Source: Aedes albopictus (lineage: Eukaryota; Arthropoda; Insecta; Diptera; Culicidae). From it: a stretch of 64,000 nt of DNA. The stretch covers positions 155,628,870 to 155,692,869 of the forward strand of contig NC_085136.1 in the NCBI RefSeq assembly GCF_035046485.1. Reading direction: 5' to 3'. The translations under genes and the position numbers were made by a program. The notes under the pieces are model-generated. The model was not told the DNA's origin. It saw only the letters and a program-made list of their open reading frames with translations, and searched no databases. Positions 46,541 through 57,995 of the stretch are shown here, one piece after another (within the stretch, counting starts at the first letter, position 1; the number at the start of each line of letters is the position of its first letter).

Positions 46541-47634
46541 AACTCATCAAGATGGGCCCAGAAAAGTTGGCCACCTGTCTGCATCGGCTGATAGTCAGGA
46601 TCTGGGAAACCAAACAGCTACCGGAGGAGTGGAAGGAAGGGGTAATCTGCCCCATTCACAAGAAAGGCGACCGTTTGGAATGTGAGAACTTCAGGGCGAT
46701 CACTATTTTGAATGCTGCCTACAAAGTGCTATCCCAGATCATCTTCCGTCGTCTGTCACCTAAAACGAATGAGTTCGTGGGAAGTTCATCGACGGCCGGT
46801 CGACAACGGACCAGATCTTCACCGTACGGCAAATCCTCCAGAAATGCCGTGAATACCAGGTCCCAACGTATCACCTGTTCATCGACTTCAAAGCGGCATA
46901 CGACAGTATCGACCGCGCAGAGCTATGGAGAATCATGGACGAGTACGGCTTTCCTGGGAAGCTGACTAGACTGATTAAAGCAACGATGGACGGTGTGCAA
47001 AACTGCGTAAGGGTTTCGGGTGAACTATTCAGTTCATTCGAATTTCGCCGGTGACTGCGACAAGGTGATGGACTCTCATGCCTACTCTTCAACATCGCTC
47101 TGGAAGGTGTGATGCGATGAGCCGGGCTCAACATCCGGGGAACGATTTTCACAAAATCCGTTCAATTTGTATGCTTTGCGGACGACATGGACATTATTGC
47201 AAGAAAATTTGGAACGGTGGCAGAGCTCAAAAACAAAGTACATGCTGGTAGGCGGAACCGAACACGACCGGATTCGTCTGGGTAGTAGTGTTACGATAGA
47301 CGGGGATACTTTCGAGGTGGTGGAGGAATTCGTCTACCTCGGATCCTTACTGACGGCTGACAACAACGTGAACCGTGAAATTCGGAGGCGAATCATCAGT
47401 GGAAGTCGGGCCTACTACGGGCTCCAGAAGAAATTGCCGTCGAAAAAGATTCACCCGCGCACCAAATGCACCATGTACAAAACGCTAATAAGACCGGTGG
47501 TCCTCTACGGGCACGAGACATGGGCCATGCTCGAGGAGGACCTGCAAGCACTCGGAGTTTTCGAGCGACGCGTGCTAAGAACGATCTTCGGCGGTGTGGT
47601 GGAGAACGGTGTGTGGCGGAGAAGGATGAACCAC

Positions 47635-48450
47635 ATTCCCAGTTGAGCATTTGGACGAGTCGGACGTGTGCTCCGTATCTCACCACGCGATAGACCTCGT
47701 ATAAGTGGAGTTTTTTCCCCCGCAAGTGCGGAAGGTTTTTTATATCGTACGTTTTCCTGCTTGTGCGAAGTGTAGTGTCGCAAGGTGGTATCCAGCGCAA
47801 CCCGGGAAGCGAGGTGCTTGCATCATCGTACATCAAAGAAGAAGCATCGCATCCGTAATCATCTTTATCGCCATCATCAGCCCCTCCGTCATCGAAGAGG
47901 ACGGCGGCGACGGGTGCGAAGGCAGACGCGACGGACAGCTTTACCATCGACCTGCCTGTGATAAATATCTACCTGCTTCGGTCAGATAAGTATCACTCTT
48001 TCGATACACTCTTTTGTCCGCCCAATTTGTTTTGATCGCTTTTGTCTATTGTATCCCCAGTCCACATTCGACCACGTGTTTTTTTTTTTGACATCCATAA
48101 CAGTGGTTCCCAAACTACTGTATACGGGTAAGGGTGTACAAACTGTAAATAACAGAACTTTTTTTTGTATTTTTTTTATTAGCTATTTTTTCTTTTTTTT
48201 TCAATACCGTTTTTTTTGCATCCTACAGGGTGCGCTAAAATAAACATAAAAATTGAATTCGTATATTATTAGTACAAGTTTTTTTTTTTTTTTTATTTTG
48301 CTTTATTTTTTTTTCTATATATTATTAACATTGTTTGGTTTACAAACCAAACAGTTGTCGTCCTAAGGAAGAAAGTGCACTGTAAATACTATAAGGTTTT
48401 TCTCTTCCTCTTTTGCACTTTTGAGTTATTTTGCATAAATTTGTTTCCAC
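47635..48450 (+). other. 5' UTR of the Outcast/I-type LINE
   Basis: It begins ATTCCCAGTTGAGCATTTGG and then GACGAGTCGGACGTG; CGGACGTG about 25-30 nt from the start is the kind of downstream promoter motif used by TATA-less LINE promoters. Poly-T-rich tracts fill 48060-48330. A CAGTGGTTCCCAAACTACTG at about 48101-48120 resembles a hAT end, but no partner end is visible. Confidence 0.5.
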
Positions 48451-49818
48451 ATGGACGATTCGATTGGAGGCGAAACGCCTCCCAATGATATCATTGCTCG
48501 TACGCGGTTTTATCAGCCATCTTCGCCTGGACCTTGGGTTGTCTATTTCCGGCGCAAATGCAAACCATTGAATATGCTTTCGATTTCTCGAGAGCTGACG
48601 CGTAAGTATCCTGGGACCGTTATTCACCAAGTGAAAGCATCCAAGCTGCGTGTTACCGCACCTAGCTACAAAGCAGCAAATGAAATTGCTCAACACGAAG
48701 CGTTTACTGTTGAATACGCGGTCTATGTGCCAGCACGAGAAGTGGAGGTGGAGGGGAAGATCCTCGACGAAATGCTGACATGTGAGGACATCAAGACCGG
48801 CTTTGGTCGATTCAAAAATAGGTCAATTCCTGATGTGGCTATCCTAGACTGTAAACGCTTATCTAAGGTTTCCATGGAAGGAAATAAAAAGGTGTACTCG
48901 CCTTCAGCGTTTTTTCGAGTGACTTTTCCAGGTTCCGTCCTCCCGGAATTTGTTGTAATTGATGGTGGTTTTTACCCAGTGCATCTTTTTAGGCCGAAGG
49001 TTTTTAATTGTACCAAATGCAAGCAGTTTGGTCACAGTGATAGCTTTTGCGACAACAAGCCCCGTTGTGGCAAATGCAACCAAGCTCATTTGGAGGACTC
49101 TTGCACACAGGAAGCGGAAAAATGTAGCTACTGTGGCGGAGATCCACATGACTTGCAAGTTTGCCCGGCTTACAAAAGACGCATTCGAAATGAGAGTCGC
49201 TCTATCATAAAGCGCTCCAAACAGACATATGCGGAGATGGTGAAATCTTTTAAAACACCAGATTCCGTGTCTGAAGCAGCTGTCCCAGTTGAAAATCCCT
49301 ATCAGGAGTTGTCTTCCGATGATCAGGACGATGGCGAAACTGATGAGGGTAGATCTCTTTCGGAGGTACACGCACCTGGAAAAAGGAAGTCATCATCTTC
49401 CCCGGGATTGCGCCGAAAGGTCTTTTTAAAGTCTTCCCTCAAAAGTTTGCCTAATGTTAAAGGAGACGGGGTAAACTTAAAAACTCCGAAGAATCAGGTT
49501 CTTTCAGCTTCAGATCCATGTTGTAGCAAGAACCTGTCACCCCCATCTCCGCCTGTTAAATACACTTCAAAGAGAAATAATCAACAAGGTAGCAAGAAAA
49601 AAGCTACCAAAGTTCCTCGCAGTTCAAACAAGCCTCCTAGACCCAAGCGAGGACTGTTTACTTTTAGGGTTCTCGTGGATCGCTTATATGATGCCCTCAG
49701 CCTTCCAGAAACATTTAGAGGCATTATTGATATGTTTATACCTACAGTAGAAGAATATCTTCGGAATCTGACACAATCATGGCCCCTCCTTGCTGCGATC
49801 ATATCTTTCGATGGATAA
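48451..49818 (+). CDS. LINE ORF1: nucleic-acid-binding Gag-like protein
   Basis: 455 residues, intact. It binds the element RNA and forms the retrotransposition particle. The N-terminal half contains an RNA-recognition-like region (about residues 30-175). Three zinc knuckles follow: CTKCKQFGHSDSFC (about residue 188), CGKCNQAHLEDSC and CSYCGGDPHDLQVC, ending near residue 235. The next part is basic and Ser-rich (about residues 300-400), and a hydrophobic C-terminal stretch may be an oligomerisation helix. The stop TAA at 49816-49818 overlaps the ORF2 start (ATGGATAA), so ORF2 may be reached by reinitiation. Confidence 0.85.
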   Translation: MDDSIGGETPPNDIIARTRFYQPSSPGPWVVYFRRKCKPLNMLSISRELTRKYPGTVIHQVKASKLRVTAPSYKAANEIAQHEAFTVEYAVYVPAREVEVEGKILDEMLTCEDIKTGFGRFKNRSIPDVAILDCKRLSKVSMEGNKKVYSPSAFFRVTFPGSVLPEFVVIDGGFYPVHLFRPKVFNCTKCKQFGHSDSFCDNKPRCGKCNQAHLEDSCTQEAEKCSYCGGDPHDLQVCPAYKRRIRNESRSIIKRSKQTYAEMVKSFKTPDSVSEAAVPVENPYQELSSDDQDDGETDEGRSLSEVHAPGKRKSSSSPGLRRKVFLKSSLKSLPNVKGDGVNLKTPKNQVLSASDPCCSKNLSPPSPPVKYTSKRNNQQGSKKKATKVPRSSNKPPRPKRGLFTFRVLVDRLYDALSLPETFRGIIDMFIPTVEEYLRNLTQSWPLLAAIISFDG

Positions 49819-49893
49819 TTCATCAAGTGAGGTACAAGATATGATCACTGTGCTACAGTGGAACTGTCATAGTCTAAAACCTAAATTAGACCT

Positions 49894-50704
49894 TGTAGAA
49901 GTACGAAGCGAGACATAGTAAAATTAAAATGAATTTCCATTTCAATGCGCACAACAACTTCCATCAGTGTATCCATCGAGAAACTGCATACACACCGAAA
50001 TCCTTCTTCCGCGCTTGTGGTCGACGAAAAGACAGCGATTGAAATCCTACTCGGAGCTAGGACGCTGGTTGTCGGGAGAAAGAGAAAGGGATCGTATCAA
50101 AAGAGAGAAAACAAAGGGAAGAAAGAGCAAGATGATGGATGTGAATGGCTAGGCTGGATGAACAGTCAGTTTTGAGAATGATGTAATTGTGGATAGTTCG
50201 TGAGTCTCTATGGTGGCGGAAAATAAATGCATTGTGAATGAAATCGGAAAGAAACAGTGATTCTTCATTATTTTCTAATCAAGAAATCCTACAATGGCGC
50301 AGTCGGTAGGATTTCTTGATTAGAAAATAATGAAGAATCACTGTTTCTTTCCGATTTCATTCACAATGCATTTATTTTCCGCCACCATAGAGACTCACGA
50401 ACTATCCACAATTACATCATTCTCAAAACTGACTGTTCATCCAGCCTAGCCATTCACATCCATCATCTTGCTCTTTCTTCCCTTTGTTTTCTCTCTTTTG
50501 ATACGATCCCTTTCTCTTTCTCCCGACAACCAGCGTCCTAGCTCCGAGTAGGATTTCAATCGCTGTCTTTTCGTCGACCACAAGCGCGGAAGAAGGATTT
50601 CGGTGTGTATGCAGTTTCTCGATGGATACACTGATGGAAGTTGTTGTGCGCATTGAAATGGAAATTCATTTTAATTTTACTATGTCTCGCTTCGTACTTC
50701 TACA
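49894..50704. mobile_element. LTR - primer-binding site - inverted LTR palindrome, with TSD
   Basis: The left arm is a 400-bp LTR (49894-50293, TGTAGAAG...CCTACA) with an AATAAA at about 50222. One A and then the 18-nt primer-binding site TGGCGCAGTCGGTAGGAT (50295-50312) follow. From 50306 to 50704 the same LTR runs inverted, with identical sequence wherever I compared it. GACCT is duplicated at 49889-49893 and 50705-50709. Both outer ends are therefore the same U3 end. The mirrored 76-codon ORFs (49945-50175, 50423-50653) are by-products. The primer-binding site type (tRNA-Ser-like) is the one used by 17.6/297-like gypsy elements, from memory. Confidence 0.95.
50295..50312 (+). other. 18-nt tRNA primer-binding site at the palindrome turn
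   Basis: TGGCGCAGTCGGTAGGAT. Its last seven bases GTAGGAT (50306-50312) are the reverse complement of the LTR end ATCCTAC (50286-50292). Sequence beyond 50312 is templated by the LTR. Confidence 0.9.
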
Positions 50705-53700
50705 GACCTGTTTAAGTTTTTGATTCACAACTCTGATTGTGATGTATTTGCCCTTTGTGAAACATGGCTTTCTTCTGAAGATGAACTCAACTTCCACGAT
50801 TTTAACATTATACGCCAGGATAGAGATGACCATTATGGGGGAGTTCTTTTGGGGATCAAAAAGACTTACTCATTTTATAGAATTCCAATCGCGACTCATC
50901 CTGGCGTAGAAATCGTCGCTTGCCAAATAAACGTAAAGGGTAAAGAACTTTGCGTAGCTTCCGTTTACATTCCTCCAAGAATTTCAATTAACCGCCGTCA
51001 TCTTTGGAATGCGGTTTCTGCACTATCTCATCCAGTTTTAATTCTGGGTGATATGAACGCGCATGGTACAGGGTGGGGCGAACCATATGACGATAATAGA
51101 GCGGCCGTTTTCTATGATTTGTGCGACGATTTCAATTTGAACATTTTAAATACAGGTGAAGTGACACGTATTGCATCTGACGGCAAAGAAAGTCGTCTCG
51201 ACCTATCACTGGGGTCAAGTTCACTATCATTCGATTGCTTGTGGAAGGTAATCGAGGATCCTCATGGTAGTGATCACTTACCCATTATAACCACCATAAA
51301 GCACAATAGTGAAAGGTCAGACCATCCAATTCAGGTTCCTTTTGACCTCACAAGGAATATCGATTGGCAAAAGTATGCAGAAGCGGTATCTTTTGGCATC
51401 GAATCATTCAATCCCCTCCCACCTTTGGATGAGTATCGATTCCTGTCTGAACTGATATATAAGAGTGCATTAGAATCACAAAAACGACGTGTTCCAAGTG
51501 CAACCTTCAAAAGAAGACCAGCCACACTAGGCTGGGATGATGATTGCACCCAGTTGTATCTTAAAAAATCTGATGCTTTCAAAACTTTTCGCAGGCACGG
51601 TACCTCAGATCTTTATCAAGAGTACGCAAAGCTCGAAAGACAGCTGAGAAACCTGCTGAAAGCGAAGAAGCGTAGTTATTGGCGACACTTCATTGAGGGT
51701 CTCTCAAGAGAAACTTCAATGACAACGCTTTGGAGAGTGGCTCGCAACATGCGAAACCGCTCTTCTTCTAATGAGAGTGACGAATACTCCAACCGTTGGA
51801 TATTCAGCTTCGCGAAAAAGGTCTGCCCAGACTCAGTCCCAGCACAACCGATTTCTTGGGAAACATCCCCAAGAGACGGTTCTCTGGACAGACCCTTCAG
51901 TATGCTGGAACTTTCTATGGCTCTTCTTTCATCAAACAATTCCGCTCCGGGACGCGATATGATCAAGTTCAATCTTCTAAAGAATCTCCCAGATATCGCG
52001 AAAAGACGATTACTGGACCTGTTCAACTCTTTCATGGAGAACAACATCGTTCCGCATGAATGGAGACAGGTCAAAGTAATAGCTATTCAAAAGCCTGGTA
52101 AACCAGCGTCTGATCATAATTCATACCGCCCAATTGCTATGTTATCATGTTTAAGGAAATTGTTGGAAAAAATGATCCTATCACGACTCGATCATTGGGT
52201 CGAATCGAATAACTTGCTTTCAAATACACAGTTCGGGTTTCGCAAGGGCAAAGGAACAAACGATTGTCTAGCGTTGCTTTCAACAGATATTCAACTGGCC
52301 TTTGCGGAAAAGGAGCAACTGGCTTCAGTTTTTTTGGATATTAAGGGCGCCTTTGATTCAGTTTCCATAGGAATATTGTCAGAAAAACTGCACAATAGTG
52401 GACTTCCAGGAATTTTAAATAATTTCTTGTATAATTTGTTGTCAGAAAAACATATGAGTTTCAATCTCGGACAACTGACAACTTCCAGAATTAGTTACAT
52501 GGGCCTACCCCAAGGCTCATGTTTAAGTCCCTTGCTTTATAATTTTTACGTGAAAGACATTGATAGTTGCTTGGAAGGACAATGCACGCTAAGACAACTT
52601 GCAGATGATGCTGTGGTTTCTCTAAAAGGCCCACATGCAGAAATGTTGCAAAGACCATTGCAAAATTCTCTAAATAATCTGTCAATCTGGGCAAGAGATT
52701 TAGGGATCGAGTTTGCTCCGCAAAAAACTCAATTGGTAGTGTTTTCTAGAAAGCGGAACCCAGCCCAACTGAAACTCAATCTTTTGGGAATAGAAATCGA
52801 CCAGTCTTTGACTTCGAAATACCTTGGGGTCTGGTTTGATTCAAAAGGCACTTGGGGTACCCAAATCAAGTATTTGGTGCAAAAATGTCAACAAAGGATC
52901 AATTTTCTACGCACAATTACCGGAACATGGTGGGGTGCTCACCCGGAAGACCTCATAAAACTTTACAAAACGACTATTCTCTCTGTTCTCGAGTATGGCT
53001 CTTTCTGCTTCAACTCAGCAGCAAACTGCCACCTAATAAAGTTGGAACGAATTCAATACCGTTGTTTGCGTATTGCTCTCGGCTGTATGCACTCAACGCA
53101 TAATGCGAGCCTTGAGGTCCTGGCAGGGGTGAAACCTCTCCAGAACCGATTCTGGGAGCTCTCGCTAAGGTTACTTATCAAGTGTGGAGTGAGCAACACA
53201 CTTGTCATTGAAAACTTCGAAGAAATGCTCAGTCTGAACACTCAATCAAAATTCATGAGAATTTATCTGTTCTACATGTCATCTGACATAAGCCTACCAA
53301 GTTATAATCCTCCCCGTGTACACTTCACTACTGACAGTACCTCTGTTAAATACGATCTGTCCATGAAACAAGCTATTCATGGAATACCAGATCAACTTCG
53401 ATGTATATCCATTCCTCGCATTTTTAACGAAAAGTACCAAAATGTCAATTCCTGTAAGAGATTCTTCACTGATGGGTCTCGCATAAATGGATCCACTGGT
53501 TTCGGTGTCTTCAATGAAAATTTCACCGCCTTCCGCAAACTTCAGGAACCTTGTTCGGTTTATGTTGCTGAGCTGGCAGCAATCAATTTCGCTTTGGGGA
53601 TGATTTCAAACATGCCCGTAGACCATTTCTTCATCTTCTCGGATAGCCTTAGTTCGATTGAGGCACTCCGGTCGATGAAACCTGTAAAACATTCATCTTA

Positions 53701-54969
53701 CTTTCTTACAAAAATAAGGGAGCAGATGGGTGCACTGGTCGAAAGATCATACAAGATTACCTTTGTATGGGTCCCCTCACATTGCTCAATTTATGGCAAT
53801 GAGAAGGCGGACCCTCTCGCAAAGGTGGGCGCACAGGAAGGTGAGATCTATGATAGAAGAATTTCACATGATGAATTTTTCCATTTTGTTCGCCAGAGTT
53901 CTCTTCAAAGTTGGCAAAATGATTGGCGAGATGGCCAGCTGGGACGGTGGTTACATTCCATTATTCCTAATGTTTCTTTGCGAGTGTGGTGGTATGGTCT
54001 GGATGTAAGTCGCAATTTCATTCGCGTGATGTCAAGACTTATGTCCAACCATTACTCGCTAGACGCGCATTTACACAGGATTAACCTCGCGTTGAGCAAT
54101 GTTTGTACTAAGTGCGGTTCCGGTTATGATGACATCGACCACGTAGTTTGGCAATGCCCGGATAATGACGCCTCCAGAGCGCTACTATTGGATACCCTTG
54201 AGGCCCGAGGTAGACAACCCTTTGTTCTTGTGAGAGATGTGTTGGGGACCCGCGATGTCACATATATGGGATGTATTTTCGACTTTCTTCGCTCTGCTGG
54301 TATAAAAGTTTAATTCGCTTGTGTTTTCTTCTCCAGTTTTTTTTCTCTGTTTTGTCCTCTTTGTGTTACCAAGCTACTCCTGGCCATCCGGAAGACCAAG
54401 TCCCACAACAAGTTGGTACCAACACCACAAGGCACCGAATTCGCTAGCAAGATGCGATTCACCCCCGGATGAGCAGCAGTGAAACCTTTGGCCCAATCCT
54501 TACCCTGTCCATCCCTCAAAATGTGACCTTTTAACCTCGAGCTGCCACGAGTACCCTGGCTTCCACCCATTACTAACAGATATCATTAAAAAGTTATTAC
54601 TCTGTATAATGTATACTATTAAGTACAAAGAAAGATCCTCGGCTCCGTAAAGCGTTATACGCGATTGAGCCCCAAATAAATGAACTAGATAAAAAAAAAG
54701 GATGAACCACGAGCTCGCTGCACTTTACGGCGAACCCAGCATCCAGAAGGTGGCCAAAGCCGGAAGGATACGGTGGGCAGGGCATGTTGCAAGAATGCCG
54801 GACAAAAACCCTGCAAAGCACGATTGGCGGACCAGGTGGAGCGTGTTCTGGTGAGCATCGGGCGCGACCGATGATGGAGAACGGCAGCCGCAAACCGAGT
54901 ATTGTGGTGTTCTATTGTTGATTGTCTTGTCTTAAATGTGATGTTGAATAAATAAATGTATGCATGTTA

Positions 54970-55244
54970 TCAACATAAATCCGAGAACGTAGATGGATGT
55001 AGGTCAAACAATATCTGCTGGCAAGCACTGGATTGGAATACGGCTCGACATCGCAGCGCAGCAGAGGCAGACCCTAGGGTTCATGGCTACAAAGCCCCAA
55101 CTAGGAATTAAAGGGGCCCAGGACATGACTTCAAAGAACAGCAGCTTAGGATGTAGTGAAGATCTTTAACGTTGTTCAACCAAGGATGCTCATGATTCAT
55201 GAGTGAGAGAGGAGCACAACAGGTCTACCATATTGCTATATGGT
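54970..55244. other. Short unassigned stretch
   Basis: Between the end of the RTE-like LINE and the R1 3' UTR fragment. No feature recognised. Confidence 0.3.
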
Positions 55245-55672
55245 GGTGAGGACCACTCGGGAAACTGGCTAAGTTCCGAGTCATGGCACAAATTTCCCAA
55301 ATTGAGGGGAACGTGCCTCTAGAGCCGACCTACTGATACCTGAAGTTCCAGCATGCTACCGAGATGGACTCTCCAAAGCGAGTCATCGATGTTCGTTGCT
55401 GCAGGCTACGCAGCTAACCTTGAGGGTGCGATATGCACTAGCCCTTCTCTGAGGCAATAGCTTTTTGGTGGTTCCGGAGAGACGAAGGGTTTGGCAACCA
55501 CAGGCATGTGTTTAGTGCGTCAAGGAGAGAGTAGTCCTGGCTTTTACTTTTGTTGTAGAAGCTTTTGTTGTAGAAGACGGCCTTAACCCCACGCTACCCT
55601 AACCTTCCTGTTAGGGTGTCTGTTGAGCAGATTATCCCCCTTTGGTTTAGAAGGAAAAAAGAAAAAAAAAAT
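55245..55672 (+). pseudogene. R1 3' UTR fragment with A-rich tail
   Basis: Matches the R1 3' UTR: GGACCACTCGGGAAACTGG at 55251, GATATGCACTAGCCC at about 55430, and the terminal GGTTTAGAAGGAAAAAAG. It contains an insertion of about 100 nt at 55277-55350 and a short AGAAGCTTTTGTTGT duplication. It is a severely 5'-truncated R1 insertion. Confidence 0.75.
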
Positions 55673-57480
55673 GATGTATCAAACCTTAATATCGCCCACC
55701 CAAAAGAGCTTTTTAGTGTAAGAGATAATACCAATACACGAAACACAAAAGGCCTGAACACAAAAATAAGAACAACGATTCTGAACGGCATAAATGATTA
55801 TATTCCAACTTTCGCCTTCCCCCATCGTGTGATCAAGAACATAATTCGCTGGCAAACATAATTAAAAATTTATCTGTATCTTGGTTCTGTTTCATCATGT
55901 TACGCATTATTTGCACCAGACGTTTACACACATGTAGGTAGGTATGTACAAGGTACACAAATTTATCCCCCGTACCACTGGGGACTGCTGCAAATAACAA
56001 ATGCCGTTCGTGTATATGCCAATGCCAGTGTGGATGGGAGGCCGAAGAGTTGCTTTCTTTTTGTTTTTACGACTTTCCCAGAACGGCGTAATCGTATGAG
56101 GAATGTGTCTCCAGTGCCACCGGTTCTCGCTCGCATTTGCCGCAAAACCAGGCCCATGGAAAGCCACCAAGAATCAGGGGAGCGAGGGGTGCATTGCACC
56201 GTTGATGAAATATGGATTACTTGTATTGTCCATTTTACAGTAAAGATATCACAGTTTGTTACGATACGTTACGTAACGGTTTATAGGGGGAGCGGTATAT
56301 GATAAATTCTACGCGCCGTATTAAAATATTTAGGATTTCATACATAAAATCTTGCATGAGGTGGGGAGTGTACTGGTGTTGTCGAGGACATTACCTTACG
56401 TAACTACTAATTAATGGACAGCCACTGTAATGAAATCAAAGTGAATGGAATTATATGGGAATTGCATTTTGATGAACTGTTCCCCCCTTTTCCTTCCGAA
56501 AAAGAGTCACACATTGCTAAAAAGGAAACGACACCGGAGGAGAAATTGTTTAGCCGAGCAAACATGAAACACGTTTCCTTAGCGAATCGTGGAATCGAAA
56601 AAAAAAACGATGAAAAACAGCTAAGGAAAAAAAATACTATTTCGTTTTCCTATTGCGTGTGGTGGTTCTGTGCTCATCTTGTGCTCCATAATTCACCCGA
56701 GAGACAGTGCGCGAAAACACGAAACGTTCGCCAGCCGCCGTCACCGCCACGCCGCGGCCTGCGTTTGGCTTGGCTTTCGGCGAAAAAGACGACTGCGGCG
56801 ATGATGGAGAGAACCCGCGCCCGTGAGGAAACTTGCCTGCTGCTGGAACGAAAACCCCGGGTAGTCCACAGAACGTGAAGAATGCATCCTTCACCACACG
56901 AACATGTGTGGAGGCGTACCTGCACGAGAATTGCTGCCGCCGCCAACACGGCCACCGCCATCCTTCAATAGTAGCGAGGAATTTCATCAGCGCGGAAGTG
57001 AGTGCACAGGAAATGATTTTTACACTGCGCTCACGGCTTTGGTAAACGAAACGGGCGTAGGGTTGCTCTCAAACAATGAAGTTCAGCTGTGGGGGAGAAG
57101 TCTACCGAGGTATGCCGGAAATCGTTCTGCAAAAGGATTGGTGGTCCGTGTCGACAAATACTGGAAAAATGTGCATCCCTAGTGAAAATCCCATGCACCA
57201 GCTACGTTTCCGCGACTTCCTCCTGACTTTGAATATGCACCGAACAATATGCGGAAATATTATGCATCATGACTAACTTGTTCAGGAAACTTTCGGATGC
57301 ACAGTCAGGTATAGGAAATCGTATGAAATAATGGAAAAAGTACATACCGGATGGAAACCTCAGTCAATTAATGCATGGTGCGCCAAGCCAAACACATTGC
57401 GTTACACATTTGCGGCATATTGCGTAGATTTTCGAGCTTCTTATATCTAAAATAGTTCGCTGATATGCTCGATTTGCACC
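55673..57480. other. Unassigned DNA, partly GC-rich, no gene supported
   Basis: AT-rich to about 56680, then a GC-rich block at 56690-57000 with open frames on both strands (for example 56414-56878 + and 56637-56987 -). None has a recognisable domain, and Lys/Glu or Arg/Pro composition follows the base composition. It could include a host 5' region, but nothing decides this. Confidence 0.35.
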
Positions 57481-57499
57481 GTTCTTCATCGCCCGTAAC

Positions 57500-57995
57500 A
57501 CCCAATTTTGGCAAGATCACAAACCTTGCTTGTTCGCTGTGCTCCACGCCCTCTTATACCAACCGGATCTGTAACGAACAGCAACGTTGCAGGGTTATTA
57601 TCCGACAATTTTGCAACCTACACTATCAACCGTATCCTTCCGGCTTCAGCTACTTTCTGGATTCTTGGCTCATCGTACACAGATAAAAATAATGAGATTT
57701 ACACGTCCTGTAAACTTCAGTTTGATCATGTAAACTTAGTGTTATGATGGTTTACATGATAAATCATGTAGATTTGTGTTATATGTCATGTAAATACACA
57801 GAGTCATGCTGAATTACATGACATATAATGGAAGTTTACATGATATTTTATGACTTTTACATGATATGTCATGTAAACTTCTGTGATATCCCACGCTCCA
57901 ATCATGTGCATCATATGTCACAGAACTTTACACTCTTTTTTCGATCTGTGTAGAGCGAAGCGAGCTCGTGATTCATTATTCGTTCCTACCACATA
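57500..57995 (-). pseudogene. RTE-like LINE C-terminal fragment, split by a MITE
   Basis: The minus strand of 57953-57990 and of 57580-57675 corresponds to the C-terminal part seen at 54711-54850 of the plus-strand copy (NHELA...GEPS...KVAEAGRIRW...). The MITE at 57678-57950 sits between these parts. Confidence 0.6.
57678..57950. mobile_element. 273-bp TA-flanked MITE made of short palindromes
   Basis: The ends CACAGAT...ATCTGTG are flanked by TA on both sides (57676-57677, 57951-57952). The interior is packed with direct and inverted copies of CATGTAAAC and ATGTCATGTAAA, about a dozen in 230 bp, so the element can fold in many ways. Confidence 0.75.

Larger units (their letters stand above)
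49811..54313 (+). pseudogene. LINE ORF2: endonuclease, RT and RNase H, interrupted only by an LTR palindrome
   Basis: Starts at ATG 49811, overlapping ORF1 by 8 nt. The APE-type endonuclease shows TVLQWNCHSLKP, then after the insert CETWL (50759), GDMNAHGTGWG (about 51049) and GSDHLPI (about 51271). RT shows FGFRKGKGTND, FLDIKGAFDSVS (first Asp), GLPQGSCLSPLLYN and the catalytic LADDAV (about 52599). RNase H shows FFTDGSR (about 53461), VAELAAINFALG, IFSDSLSS and VWVPSHCSIYGNEKAD. A C-terminal CCHC-like motif (CTKCGSGYDDIDHVVWQC) ends at about 54155. The 811-bp palindrome plus 5-bp duplication (816 nt, a multiple of three) adds a stop soon after 49893; otherwise the frame is uninterrupted for about 1,228 codons. 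Confidence 0.9.
47635..54699 (+). mobile_element. Outcast/I-type LINE with RNase H; two ORFs; 7.07 kb including a nested palindrome
   Basis: Bounded by an 11-bp duplication, GGATGAACCAC, at 47624-47634 and 54700-54710 (extendable into the A-tail). It has a 5' UTR of about 800 bp, ORF1 at 48451-49818, ORF2 at 49811-54313 and a 3' UTR ending GATAAAAAAAAA. Without the 816-bp nested insertion the element is about 6.25 kb, and both ORFs are free of other stops. The combination of ORF1 knuckles, APE endonuclease, RT and C-terminal RNase H fits the I/Outcast group; the name is from memory. It inserted into the RTE-like LINE. Confidence 0.9.
44720..54965 (+). pseudogene. RTE-like LINE (endonuclease and RT), split by a SINE and an Outcast/I-type LINE
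   Basis: Endonuclease pieces lie at 44800-45790 (IKGRFFNFSI, YRGANIDSDHYLVM, LRPKLSVINNVRYQ). The region before RT is at 45800-46330. RT follows at 46545-47640 (GPEKLATCLHRLIVRIWE, CPIHKKGDRLECENFRAI, LFIDFKAAYDSID, VQFVCFADDMDII). The C-terminal part (SSKTKYMLVGG, VYLGSLLTADNNVNREI, RTKCTMYKTLIRPVVLYG) is cut at RRMNH (47634). It resumes at 54711 (ELAALYGEPSIQKVAKAGRI) and the 3' UTR ends near the AATAAATAAATG at 54950. Frameshifts and stops are numerous, so the element is dead. Confidence 0.8.

Noticed and set aside
49945..50653. Two identical 76-codon ORFs on opposite strands
   Set aside because: They are mirror images inside the inverted LTR arms; no domain, and explained by the palindrome.
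56414..56987. Overlapping ORFs of 95-154 codons in a GC-rich block
   Set aside because: No recognisable domain, both strands equally open, composition follows GC bias.
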